Assembly: GCA_950295325.1 (NCBI GenBank)
Contig: OX485804.1
Span: 56,904,429-56,968,428 of the forward strand
Reading direction: 5' to 3'
Length of the DNA: 64,000 bases
From: Polytrichum commune
Taxonomy: Eukaryota; Streptophyta; Polytrichopsida; Polytrichales; Polytrichaceae
Part shown: piece by piece, positions 12,913 through 22,930 of the stretch
Layout: each line of letters opens with the position of its first letter
Position numbering within the stretch: position 1 is the first letter of the stretch
Position numbers and translations under genes: made by a program
The notes under the pieces: model-generated
What the model saw: only the letters and a program-made list of their open reading frames with translations
What the model was told of the DNA's origin: nothing
Database searches by the model: none

Positions 12913-13650
12913 CACTAATTGTATTTGTTTTTAGTGACACCACTCCTATTTGTCTTGCTCGATACTAAGGGGGGTACCACATGGGGGGTAGGCAGGCCGT
13001 ACTGCTTGCCCCCATTGGCCAAGCCCACCTGCCACTTACCACACCAAGGGCAGGCAGGTGAGAGGCTATCCCCGGTGGCATCCCCGAGCGGCAGGGAGAC
13101 TCTACCAGGGAAAATACACTGGCAGCGCTCACCTGCTGTGCCACATCAGATGGCGGGACCACCATATGGCGTCTCCTCCAACACCCTCACTCCCCGCTCC
13201 TACTCCGAGCTCCCTCACTCCCCGGCAGAGTGTGGTGGGGGTCAGGGGCAGCGGCTGACGTGCCACCCCCCACCCTAGGCTTTACCCTAGGCTTTACCTC
13301 CTCCCAGGCTGCCACTCATGTGGTATCGGCCTAATTGTGAATCGCCCGTGTAGTGTCACCAACACTAAATGTAAAACCAACATTATTTGTCATTCCTTGT
13401 TAAGGATTGTTGACATTATAGATCTATAATGTTGCAACTATTGTCACTTATTAAGTGGTTTTTCATTCAAATATCAATCATTCATGATGTTCATTATTGA
13501 AATGTTAGGATGCATAGTAACATACCAAAAGTGGATGAACTAAAGTAAATTGGATGATGGAATTTGTAAAATTATCCATAAGAAGTGTCAATTAAAAAAG
13601 TTACTACAATGACATTTAATACCATATGACACTAAATACAATATTTAGTG
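12913..13650. mobile_element. TA-flanked MITE, 738 bp including a nested insertion
   Basis: The left end begins CACTAATTGTATTTGTTTTT and the right end, read inwards on the other strand, CACTAAATATTGTATTTAGTG. TA dinucleotides lie directly outside both ends (12911-12912 and 13651-13652). The family is defined together with 42730-43089 and 29001-29217. Without the 363-bp insert and its TAA duplication this copy is 372 bp, close to the 360 bp of the copy at 42730. TA targets fit the Tc1/mariner group. The CACTA start recalls CACTA elements, but a 3-bp duplication is not seen. Confidence 0.8.
12969..13331. mobile_element. GC-rich 363-bp MITE nested inside the TA-flanked MITE
   Basis: TAA lies on both sides (12966-12968 and 13332-13334). 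The ends read GGGGGGTACCACATG on the left and, inverted, GGCCGATACCACATG on the right. The inside is GC-rich with purine/pyrimidine blocks such as GGCAGG, quite unlike the AT-rich surroundings. The uninterrupted family copy at 42730-43089 acts as an empty site and confirms the insertion point. The TAA duplication and G-rich ends suggest PIF/Harbinger. Confidence 0.82.
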
Positions 13651-13684
13651 TACCATGGTTATTTTTATTTTTATTTTTAAATAC

Positions 13685-14140
13685 ACGAAGTCTTGTCTTG
13701 TGTGAATCCTCGTGGTTGTGGTTGTGGTTTGGGTTTGGGTTAACCATGATAATCAACCATTCTACTACAAAAAAAAAAATTGAATCATTTTTTTATCACA
13801 CGTCTTGTCTTGTGTGAATCCTCGTGGTTGTGGTTGTGGTTTTGGTTTGGGTTAACCATGATAATCAACCATTCTACTACAAAAAAAAGATTGAATCATT
13901 TTTTTATCACACATCTTGTCATGTGTGAATCCTTGTGGTTGTGGTTCTAGGTGTGGTTAACCACAATAATCAACCACTCTTACTACAAGTTAAACAAAAA
14001 CTATCTAAAAAAAATTCAGAAGTCTTGTCTTGTGTGAACTTGTGTGGTTGTGGTTTTGGTAAAGTAGTTAACCACAATAGTCAACCACTCTATTGTAGGT
14101 TTTCTTTATTCACAAGTCTTTTCTTGTGTGAATCCTTGTG
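13685..14140 (+). repeat. Short tandem array, five units of about 94-112 bp
   Basis: The unit starts TCTTGTCTTGTGTGAATCC, passes through GTGGTTGTGGTT and GGTTAACCATGATAATCAACC, and ends with CTACAAAA and an A-rich run. Starts occur near 13691, 13803, 13914, 14022 and 14116. The middle of the unit is an imperfect palindrome around GGTTAACC. Confidence 0.8.
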
Positions 14141-14530
14141 GATGTGATTGATGGTGGGGTCAGTCTCCTAGATCATAATCTATCATTGGTATAGGTCTTG
14201 GACTTGAGACAAATTGAAGTGATTAAATCATTCTTGTTAGGTTGGACCTTGTTAGTAGTCTCCATCCTTTAGGCTTTGTTCCATGGATTGGATTTTCCAA
14301 TGACTCAAGGATTAAACGCTACACCCAGTACAAAGGTGGTTGTGGTTGACCATAATAAGCAACCACTATGACACCGAGGTTCTTTAGAATAAATTATTCA
14401 CAAGTCTTGACTTGTGTGAAACCTTGTGGTTGTGATGGATGGTGGGGTCGATCTTCTAAATCATATCTATCATTGGTTCAGGTCTTGGACTTGAGACAAA
14501 TTAAAGTGATGAGCATTCTTGTTTCCCTTG

Positions 14531-15352
14531 GATTGTAGTGTTAACCCCTAAATGTATGAGGATGTTGAGCACTTTTGAAATTTATTATACAAAATATGTT
14601 CCTCTCTAAGAAAGAGAAAACTTCTTAAGGCAAGGTTGTTAGTGAAAGATCGGTACACAAATCTACATGGTTGGTGCTTAGAATGAGGCTTATATGGGCA
14701 TGATTATTTGGGCATTTAAAAAGGGTTGTGATTTGAAAATAACTCATAACTAAAATTTGGACCCTTCATAGTAGAATTCGAGGTCAACAATTTTATACAC
14801 AAAAGAATAGTGTGCAATGAAAATTTGCAAGGGAAAAACTATAATATGTGTCAAAAACCATCATTTGTGTTAATATCCTTTGTTATTGGTTACACTCCCA
14901 CTACACTACAAAAATGTGGTGTGCCTATCTTTGATAAGGCATTAAAAATAAATAATTGGCCTCATTGTGTTGGGGTGGGCTCAATTAGGCCTCAAGCCTT
15001 CACCCCACCCCACAATAGAAAAATTCAACCACATTGGAACTACCCTTGAACCCGCAACCGGCTTGTGAAAGTGAAGGTGAGACCAAAATGGTCTCTTAGG
15101 CGTTGAGGGATTAAAGTGGTTGCCTCCTCATCTTTCTCTTGGGACCTTGGCCTCAAAGTTCTTTGTTGATTTGCCACATGAGCCTGAAGAAGTTACCACT
15201 CCGAGGGTGGTCAACTACTCGGAGAAGGAGGATTGATAGGGTACAATGTGGTAGTGATTGTGGTTAGCACCTGTTATGTCTTGTTCCTTGGAAAGAGAAC
15301 CAAGGAAAGTAAACCATGACCACCCCTAGTGTCCACGACCCTTCAAGACTTG
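14531..15352. other. Unassigned spacer
   Basis: I see no gene, repeat boundary or RNA in this stretch. The open frame at 14810-15049 has no family resemblance and looks like chance. Confidence 0.45.
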
Positions 15353-15355
15353 TTA

Positions 15356-15767
15356 GAGCATCCGCAATGCACCTGCCAACGGCGCTTGGCGGGCATGTCA
15401 ATTTCGGCACGCCTCAACAGCCTTGGGAAGAATCCCGTTAGTCTCATGCGTCTTGCCAAATACCTCCCAGTCTCGGCAAGTTTTGTCCCTTTGCCGTGAG
15501 CTTTGTTCCTCCCACTAGACGCAGTCAACGCAATGATGGTAGTCGTAGAGGCGGGAAGGGCAAGGATTCTTTTTGGTGTTTGTTTTGTGTCTTGATGTTG
15601 GCCACTGTGGTTGGCCTGCGACACCACCATGGCCGTGGGAATGGGTACCGGGACTGCATGACGGGTGTTGCATTGAGGCAGTTGCCTGGCACCTCCCCAC
15701 GCCACTCGTCCACAGTGCCATGGGGCCCCTTCAAATGGCCTTTGACGGGCGCCCATTGGCGATGCTC
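15356..15767. mobile_element. MITE of 412 bp with TTA target duplication
   Basis: The left end reads GAGCATCCGCAATGCACC and the inverted right end GAGCATCGCCAATGGGCG. TTA flanks both ends (15353-15355 and 15768-15770). This matches the pattern of plant Harbinger-type MITEs with GAGCATC ends. The overlapping open frames on both strands (for example 15343-15756) run through the terminal repeats and are not genes. Confidence 0.8.
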
Positions 15768-15781
15768 TTACTACACTAAAA

Positions 15782-17174
15782 GGGCCACTTTATACTTGGG
15801 GCCGGATTGAGGGCCAGCCCGAACTCTCAAAATTTGGGCCAATAGGATTGTACAGTTTCATAAATCTGGCCCAAGTGCTTTATACTAGGGGTTGGCCTGA
15901 ACACTCACTCATCCTTTGTGGCGTCCTAGGTGGCACAAATTTGGCGCCAAACCATCGGGCCCTAGTGAAGAAATCGGGACGAGCTTCTCCTCGGCCCGAA
16001 CTCTTATCTGGGGCCGGATTGGGCTCATCCGTTGGATTGAGGTCATCTTGTTTGTCAATCTTTAGGAGGTAAATTCTTTTCCTCTCCTCTCTTCTCAATT
16101 CCTCTAATAACACAACAATTAGCATATATATGATTGCATTAGACTAATAAGGCAACAATTAGGGCGTTAATCATACACTTAAGATGAAAATGAAACATTC
16201 AAGCATTTAATCAAGCATATAGTATGGCTTAGGTTATGAGTTAGTCTAATAATACATCAATTGGCATAAATATGATAGCATTAGGCTAATAACACAACAA
16301 CTAGGGTGTTAGTCACAGACTTAAGATAAAAATGAAACATTTACGCATTTAATCAAGCACATGGTATGGTTTAGGCTATGGGTTAATCTAATAAGGCAAC
16401 AATTAGTATAAGTATGTTAGCAATAGGATAATAATACAACAATTAAGGCGCTAATCATATACTTAAGATAAAAATGAAACATTTAGGTCGTTAATCAAGA
16501 ATTTGGCGTGCATTAGGCAATGGATTAATCCAATAACATTATAATTAGCACAAATACGGTAGCATTAGGCTGATAACACAACAATTAGGGTGCTAATCAC
16601 ACACTTAAGATAAAAATAAAACATTTAAGCATTCAATCAAGCATGTGGTATGGTTTAGGCTATGGGTTAGTCTAATAAGGCAACAATTAGTATAAATATG
16701 GCATCATTAGGCTAATAACTCAACAATTAAGGTGCTAATTATACACTTAAGACAAAAATGAACATTTAAGCAATTAATTAAGAATTCGGCGTGCCTCCTA
16801 AACCACACCCATTGGTCAATCCACTGAACATGGTAGATAAATTTATAGGAGCATTTTGGCCCCATAATAGATTCAAAGTCTCCAATTTAGTCTAGTGGGA
16901 CCCAATTTTGATTCACTAACCAAAACCCTATAGTGGTCATCCCCCATGTTATGTGTCATGAAACTTAATTATCAAGAACACCGGGCATTGACAATGGTAA
17001 GCTTCATGAAACTTAACCCTCAAGATCATCGGGCCCTAGAATCGGGCCTCATCACTTTACATGGGACAAGGTTGGGCCCGAAAAAAGTTCATAAAGTGGG
17101 GCCGGATTGACGGCTTAAAAGACATGAATCGGGCCGGTGCTTGGGCCGGCCTCAAGCCGTGTATAAAGCCGCCC
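15782..17174. mobile_element. TIR element of 1.39 kb carrying an internal tandem array
   Basis: The left end reads GGGCCACTTTATACTTGGGG and the inverted right end GGGCGGCTTTATACACGGC. Next come GGCCGG-rich subterminal words on both sides. The right flank is TAA; the left flank is CTAAAA, so the target duplication is not cleanly resolved. It belongs with the elements at 10760 and 51463. The middle is filled by about five tandem units (16100-16800). No transposase is encoded. Confidence 0.72.
16100..16800 (+). repeat. Tandem array of about 142-bp units inside a TIR element
   Basis: The word ACAACAATTAGGGCG or a variant recurs near 16151, 16297, 16436, 16578 and 16720, spacing 139-146 bp. Each unit goes on with ACTTAAGATAAAAATGAAACA, then TTTAATCAAGCA, then GGTTTAGGCTATGGGTTA. 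Units are diverged from each other by point changes, with one unit carrying GAATTTGGCGTGCATTAGG instead. There is no coding potential. Confidence 0.85.
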
Positions 17175-17177
17175 TAA

Positions 17178-18419
17178 GAATGGGTTTCAATAGGGTCTAA
17201 GACTATAGAAACTCCAATATAGAGCGTTCCTATTGGTGAGAAGCAAAAACACTATACCCAAGGAGTTTACAATTGGGTTTGGGTCCAAGGAATGAAAAAA
17301 ATAAAGTGGCTCTCATGTGACATCACTCTCTTGCCAAATCTTGGCGGTCCCACCCAAGATATAGCTCAAAGTTTGAGAAACCATTCTTCGAGCTTAGGTC
17401 CAGTTTTGAGTCCAATAGTAAGGTCCATTACAAGGTGCTTTGGACCCCAAGTTTCTTGGCCCTAGACCCTAATGTAAACACACCCTCACCAATTGCTTTG
17501 GTGTAGCCCACAATATTCATCAATTGTCTTGCAATCATTGGGTGGCATCTAAAGAGAATGTCATATGACATGTGGTGCTACATGAAAAGTCACAAAACAC
17601 CACTCTAATATGGCACACCAATTTTAGTGCACTTTAAATTAGATATTTTATGTACTTACAAAGGGTGGGTAGTGGTTAACCATGACTGCAATAAAGCACA
17701 ACTACACTTTGTTTTTTTTATTTTAAAAAACGGTTACATAGAAAATTGCAACTTTGTATTTTGCAAGTTGTTGTGGTTGTGGCCCCATCGTGGACAATGG
17801 TGGGGGCAATCTTCAAATTGCAATCTCTCAATGGTTCAAGCTTTAGCAATGAAAAAGTGATGGATATCCTTGTCGATCTTGGTTCAAACTGGGAGTTGAG
17901 TATAGATTTTGGACAATTTCAACTATCAATATGATGTACAATAGATCGCAAAACTACACAAATATTGTGCTTGGTGGACATGGCATACAAACATTTGAAG
18001 TTGCGGTTGTTGTGTTGTTGCTTTTGTTGTTGTCATTTGATGTTTTGGTCCCCACAAGTGCACACCCCTTATTATTTTTGAACAAGTGGTTTGTCCAAAT
18101 ATACGAACACGGCAATGACCACCCTTAGCGTAATTGACGTTTCTAGCTTATGTTTGACTTAGATTAAACACTTTGGTTATTGAATTTCAGATTCCATGTT
18201 GCTTTGGAGTCTAAGAAATTTCAAAAAAAAAATGAAAATTCAATTTATACTATCAAAGATGATAGAACTATTATGAATCGTCACCTCAACATAAAACATA
18301 CATACTTTGTAGGTACTTAAATCACCTACTTGCTCTTTGGTAATCTAGGTACTAGTCTTACACAATGCTTTAGGGACATATGCAAGTTGTACTCAACTAC
18401 CTTTCCTAATGAGGTACCT
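17178..18419. other. Unassigned spacer
   Basis: The sequence is AT-rich with no coding exon that I can defend. A GGTTAACCATG word near 17670 echoes the palindromic motif of the 13.7-kb array but has no further similarity. Confidence 0.45.
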
Positions 18420-18772
18420 ATATTTGAGTGATGTGTGGAATCATGTGTGGACCTAAGAATGGACACCAAAAGGACATGTGCTTAAAATAAATTGGACTGG
18501 GTATTCAAAATTTGTTAACCATTTCAAGCCCAATAGTCAACATGATGTAGGAGGGGGGGGGGGATGTGATCATTTAAATGAGCTAAAAAAAATGTTTACT
18601 TTGATAATGATAAAGATATTCATATGAGCTCCAAAAATTATGAGGAAAATGGCTACGGACACAATTTGGAATTGGCAATCATCTTAAATTGATTGTGTGT
18701 TTTGTTTGCATCCTATGAGGAGTGTGTGCGGAGCCAATAGAGTCCATTTAAGGCCCACTTACCTTAGCTCTA
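18420..18772 (+). repeat. Dispersed repeat R1, copy 2
   Basis: This is the second, diverged copy of the repeat at 2830-3185 in the same orientation. It has an 11-base G run at 18553-18563 in the matching position and the same CATATGAGCTCCAAAAATTA word. No terminal repeats were found. Confidence 0.7.
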
Positions 18773-20574
18773 ACTTCAAATGCACGAAAGTCAAGGACTC
18801 GACACCTACAAAGGACTATTCATCATGCGTGCTTCCACTTGTACATTAAGTATAGGAAGTGCCACATTGATACTTCCAATGTGCATTGGACATTCAAAGA
18901 GCCTCTAGTATATGCGAAACTTCAATGATGTTTCTTGGAATTTAACTATGTGGCACCTTAGATGAATTGACATTGAGAAGTGGAACCAAAACACGGATGT
19001 CACCACGATACCCACCTTCTCCAAGCAGAGAGTGTCATTTAGAGGGTTCATTAGTTAATCCTTCAATTATTATTATTATTTTATTTTTTGCTGCATTTGA
19101 AAACCCATAGTACAAGGCAGAGGAGGTGGAAAGTGAAAAGATAGTACTGGGCCCATTGATTCTTGATGACACCATTGTTCCATTTCCATTTCTTAATGAA
19201 AATGCACCCTTAGTTTTTGAATTGCTAACTTGTTTGAATCTAATCTCATTGCTTTGAAGGAGATTCATCCATTTATATGCATCCGCTATGACCTCAAAAC
19301 TTAGAAGTGTATGTAATGAATAAATAGGTGCATGCACCCTAATCAACCATGGATTTATAATATTGTGTGGCACACAAATTGATAGAAACTCCGGACTTTT
19401 TTTGTAAGGCTGGCGTGATTAAAGTGTATGTTTGTAGTGTGAATGGTCCAGTTTCCATGTGTGGCACACACTAGTAGGTATGTGGTAGTCAAACAACATG
19501 TTCCAACTTCTAAAACTATTACTCCGCATATCTAGAAAGGGTCTATTAAAATCCAAAAGCGGCTTTCTTGTCATGTAGTTCCATTTGACAATTGGTGCTC
19601 TTGCCTTGAAGTGAGCACTACCTATTAAAGGAGGCATTCACCACTAGAACCGACTATCAAGAAACACCTCCAATCACTTCAAAAAAAAACATCTCTTTTA
19701 AATTCAATTTTTTTTCCAGGCAAATTTAAAAAACTATTTTGTAGAGCTCCTTTCATGCTCTTTCCAGAAACACCAAGATCGCCTCCTAACTCTTAGCCCT
19801 CTGTCACCATGACCATTCAAGTCTATCTCCCCTTCATGTCATTATTTTTAATGTATTCTCCCTCGTTCCTTGGGCTTAGGAAGCAAGACTAGGTTTTTTT
19901 GGTTTTCCTTCTCAAGCTCTCTTCACAGACGCCAAGGAGGCCCTCCTAGTTCTTAGCCATTTGGGTGGAACGACAATTCAAATAGAGGATCTTCACTTCT
20001 TTTCAATTTTAGATGTATTCTCTTTCAAATCTTGGACTTATGAAGTGAAATTGGGCTCTTTGGACTCCCAAATTCAAGAGTGTTGATTTGACACCATACT
20101 CACAACTAGAAGCGAAAGGACTCGGGGAAGGGGGGGGGGGGCACTGGCAAAAAATGTAGAAACTACGTGCGATAAAATATAAAGTCTAATATATTTGTTG
20201 GGGGTAAATTTGTAGAATAATTAGATGAAGTATAGGGTGTTTTATGATTGTGAAACATGATTATATGTGATTTAGCATTTGAAAAAACACAATTAAATTA
20301 CTTAAGTCACTGTGGTACATGTAAAATAGCATAGGTGAATTCTAAATTAGTGAAATTGGATGAAAAACAATATAGGTTCTGTCCAAAAAGAGAAAGGATG
20401 GATAAAAAAAGGAACTAGGGTTTAGACATGCACTAGGGTTCAGACATTGGTTTCACGCAATAGGGTTCAAGCCCTACGGATCTAGCACTAGGGTTCAGAA
20501 CGCAGACACAAACTGAATGCATTTGATTTATGCAAGATTGGTTTAGGGTGGGGTTTGTTGGTTTTGAGACTCCG
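18773..20574. other. Unassigned spacer
   Basis: Two minus-strand open stretches (19035-19373 and 19419-19637) are separated by stops and match nothing I recognise; they could be a decayed gene or chance. A 12-base G run is at 20130-20141. Nothing else stands out. Confidence 0.4.
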
Positions 20575-21180
20575 GATGCACACTTGGGGTTTGTGAAGGA
20601 AAGCTCGCATACTTGCCGGGCCGTTGTGTTACACTATGTTTAGGGTCACGCAACCGTGTTGGGGTTCGTAAAGGAAAGCTTGCATATTGCCGGGCCACTT
20701 GTCTTACACTTTGTTTAGAATCACATCGCCGTGTTGGGGTTTATGAAGAAAAGCTTGCATACTGCAGACCGCTTGTGTTACACTGTGTTTAGGTGCACGC
20801 AACCCAATTAGGGTTTGTGAAGAAAACTTGCATATTGCAGCTTAGATGCATGCAACGGTGTTGGGGTTTGTGAAAAAAACGTGCATACTGCGTTTGTGAA
20901 GGAGAGCTTCCATACTGCACCTGAGCTTGTGTTATAACTGCGTTTAGATGCACGCAGTGGTGTTGGGGTTTCTAAAGAAAGCTTGCATATTGTGTGTGTA
21001 AAGGAAAGCTCGTATATTGTGTTTGAACGTGTGTTATACTGCGTTTAGATGCATGCAAACGGGTTTGGGGTTTGTGAAGAAAGCTTACATACTGCGCTTT
21101 TAGGGGAATTTTGCATATTGCGGTTGAGCTTGTGTTTTATTTTGTGGTTTAGATCCACACAATGGTGTTGGGTTTTCCAA
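20575..21180 (+). repeat. Irregular tandem array, units of about 50-105 bp
   Basis: Units share GTTGGGGTTTGTGAAGGAAAG, CTTGCATACTGC, CTTGTGTTACACTG and TTTAGATGCACGCA in that order. The GGGGTTT word recurs near 20585, 20660, 20735, 20808, 20860, 20963 and 21065. The array lies directly upstream of the broken plus-strand gene at 21721 and may be its transposon-like 5' flank. Confidence 0.75.
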
Positions 21181-21720
21181 TAAAAGTTTGTGTGTTAAGG
21201 TGTTCGGGTTTGTGGGTTTAGGCTTGTGTGTAGGGTTGGCTTCAAGTCACGGCGCCTTATGCTTTACTAATCTCTTTGTAAGTCAATTACCTTGCGATCA
21301 TTGTGTGATGTTTGTATGATCGATGTGGTTGATCCTTGTAAAGCCAGGTCCACGCTTTGGGGTGTGTGTCGTTGTGGTTTTAGGGTTATCAAGGCATTGT
21401 TCAATTCTATGTGTTTTCCCTGCATTTCTTTGTGTTGGTTGTGATTTGGGTTTCCAGAAAGTTGTGCTTTGTTGCGTTAGAGGATGTTGGGTACGCATTC
21501 TCGATTTGGAAAAGTTTGAGAAAGGTGCGGGAATTACAAATGATCTCCCCAAATTAGGTATGTGCAATCATGGTGCTCTTTTGCTCATTTAATTTTGTGC
21601 ATTATGGAAAGTAGTAGCAAAGTCTTGGGGTTTGTTGTTAGAATTTGGGGTTGTTGTTTAGGGTTTAGGTTATGGTTCATGATTTACGGTTTTGAGGTTA
21701 AGCCTTGGGTTTCTTTGTAG

Positions 21721-22930
21721 GTGATTCAACTGCCGGTTTAGGGTTGGCAAGGACTGGTGCCATGAAGGTGTGTGTGAAGATTTTTTTCCTCAAGCGAGAA
21801 AGATATCCGCCTAAGTTGTTGAGCCCGATCAACACTGAAGAGGATGCTACCCTGGAGACCCTAAGAACAACATTGGAGCAGCTGAACATCTTCAGCCATT
21901 GGGGTTGTTTCAATTTTGGGATGTCGAGGAGGATTGTAGGATTCATGTTGATTTTGAACTATTGAATTCAATTTGAGATTGTGTTCACTCAATTCTGGCA
22001 AGGGACGACAACAATCGATGCTGTAAGCATCCTTGGGTGGCCGACATTGTATGTGGTGGGGAATCTGTTTGGACTGTTGAGGAAGTACTCACTCTTGATG
22101 CAAATCCACCAGTTCCATCAAGCAATGAAGCTATGCAAGCGGATCCAACCTCCTATTCAAGAGTTAGCGGATCGGAAGAGCCTTTGGTGATGGAAGGACC
22201 TCCTATGAAGTCCACCTTGGTGCCTACTGACGTGCTTGAGTGGTATAGCAAGGCAGAATAGAGATTGCATAAAGATCTCAAACAACTGTCCATGGAGGAT
22301 CATGAAAGTTTTTTGCGGTCCTGGGATCAAGGCATGACTGGAGTCGTTAAGTTGTACTACGGTGAGTGTTGGAGTCTCATTGGTGGAAGCACCGGCAAAC
22401 ACACTAAGTTTTTTGTCACCAATTTGTTTTCTAATTTCAAAAAAGCCACCTAAACAATGCTAGCCATATAAGGAATTGTTGCCGACAAAGAGGAGTGGAA
22501 TTTTCCAACCACCCCCAAGCTAGCAGCACAAAAAACAATCTTTTAATACTCACGACGGCCGACCACAAGAGGATGGTCAAAGAGGGCATCCAAATTATTG
22601 CAAAGGTGAATGAGTCTTTTGATTTGGATAACCCAACTTTCCAATTGGTTGGTGATCCAGACGACCCTGTGATCAAGTCTTTTTGGTTTAAGGTGAAGTG
22701 CCTCATATGCCCAAAGGAAGTATTACAGTTATGCCCCCCAAAATGAAATTTGGAGGCAAATCTATTCAACCATCTCCATGGAGTTGTGCACACAAAAACC
22801 TTGGAGGATTTGCATAACAAATTTGCACAAGGATCGGCAATATCCACTGGGAAGAGAGGACGGCCAAACCAATCCTCAGCATCAAGTGGTGAGGCTAGCC
22901 AAAAGGGGCTGCTTCTATTTTCCACCATGC
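21721..22930 (+). pseudogene. Broken gene of unknown function with a C2H2-like finger
   Basis: A coding-like stretch starts after an AG at 21719-21720 (GDSTAGLGL...) and continues for about 1.2 kb, but only by crossing several lesions. There is a frame change near 21895-21905, a TGA at 21974-21976, a TAG at 22259-22261, a frame change at the A6 run near 22440, and a TGA at 22744-22746. Between lesions the protein is clearly non-random, with blocks such as HPWVADIVCGGESVWTVEEV and LEWYSKAE then RLHKDLKQLS. Near its end it has CLIC and HLHGVVH, spaced like a C2H2/BED-type zinc finger, followed by a basic GKRGRPNQ segment. It converges on the transposase pseudogene, meeting it near 22930. I do not recognise the family; a transposon-borne or transposon-captured protein is possible. 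Confidence 0.55.

Larger units (their letters stand above)
12785..14530 (+). repeat. Composite tandem-repeat locus invaded by MITEs
   Basis: A block near 12810-12905 (CTTTAGGCTTTGTT, then CCCATGACTCAAG, then GGTACAAAGGTGGTTGTGG) recurs at about 14266-14365. A second block (CACAAGTCTTTTCTTGTGTG, then GATGGTGGGGTC, then GGTCTTGGACTTGAGACAAA) occurs at about 14110-14210 and again at 14398-14505. Between them lie shorter units of 94-112 bp. The array therefore has at least two levels of duplication. A TA-flanked MITE sits inside one unit. Confidence 0.75.

Noticed and set aside
12919..13278. 119-codon Pro-rich frame
   Set aside because: It crosses the border between two nested MITEs and is created by the GC-rich insert.
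13685..14140. CRISPR-like array
   Set aside because: Units of 94-112 bp are repeated over their whole length without unique spacers, and the context is a plant nuclear genome. It is an ordinary tandem repeat; the same holds for 16100-16800 and 27297-27535.
15343..15756. Overlapping frames on both strands
   Set aside because: They lie within the 412-bp MITE and include its terminal repeats.
19035..19637. Two adjacent minus-strand frames as a decayed gene
   Set aside because: The translation has no recognised motif, and the frames need a stop to be crossed; not enough to call a gene.
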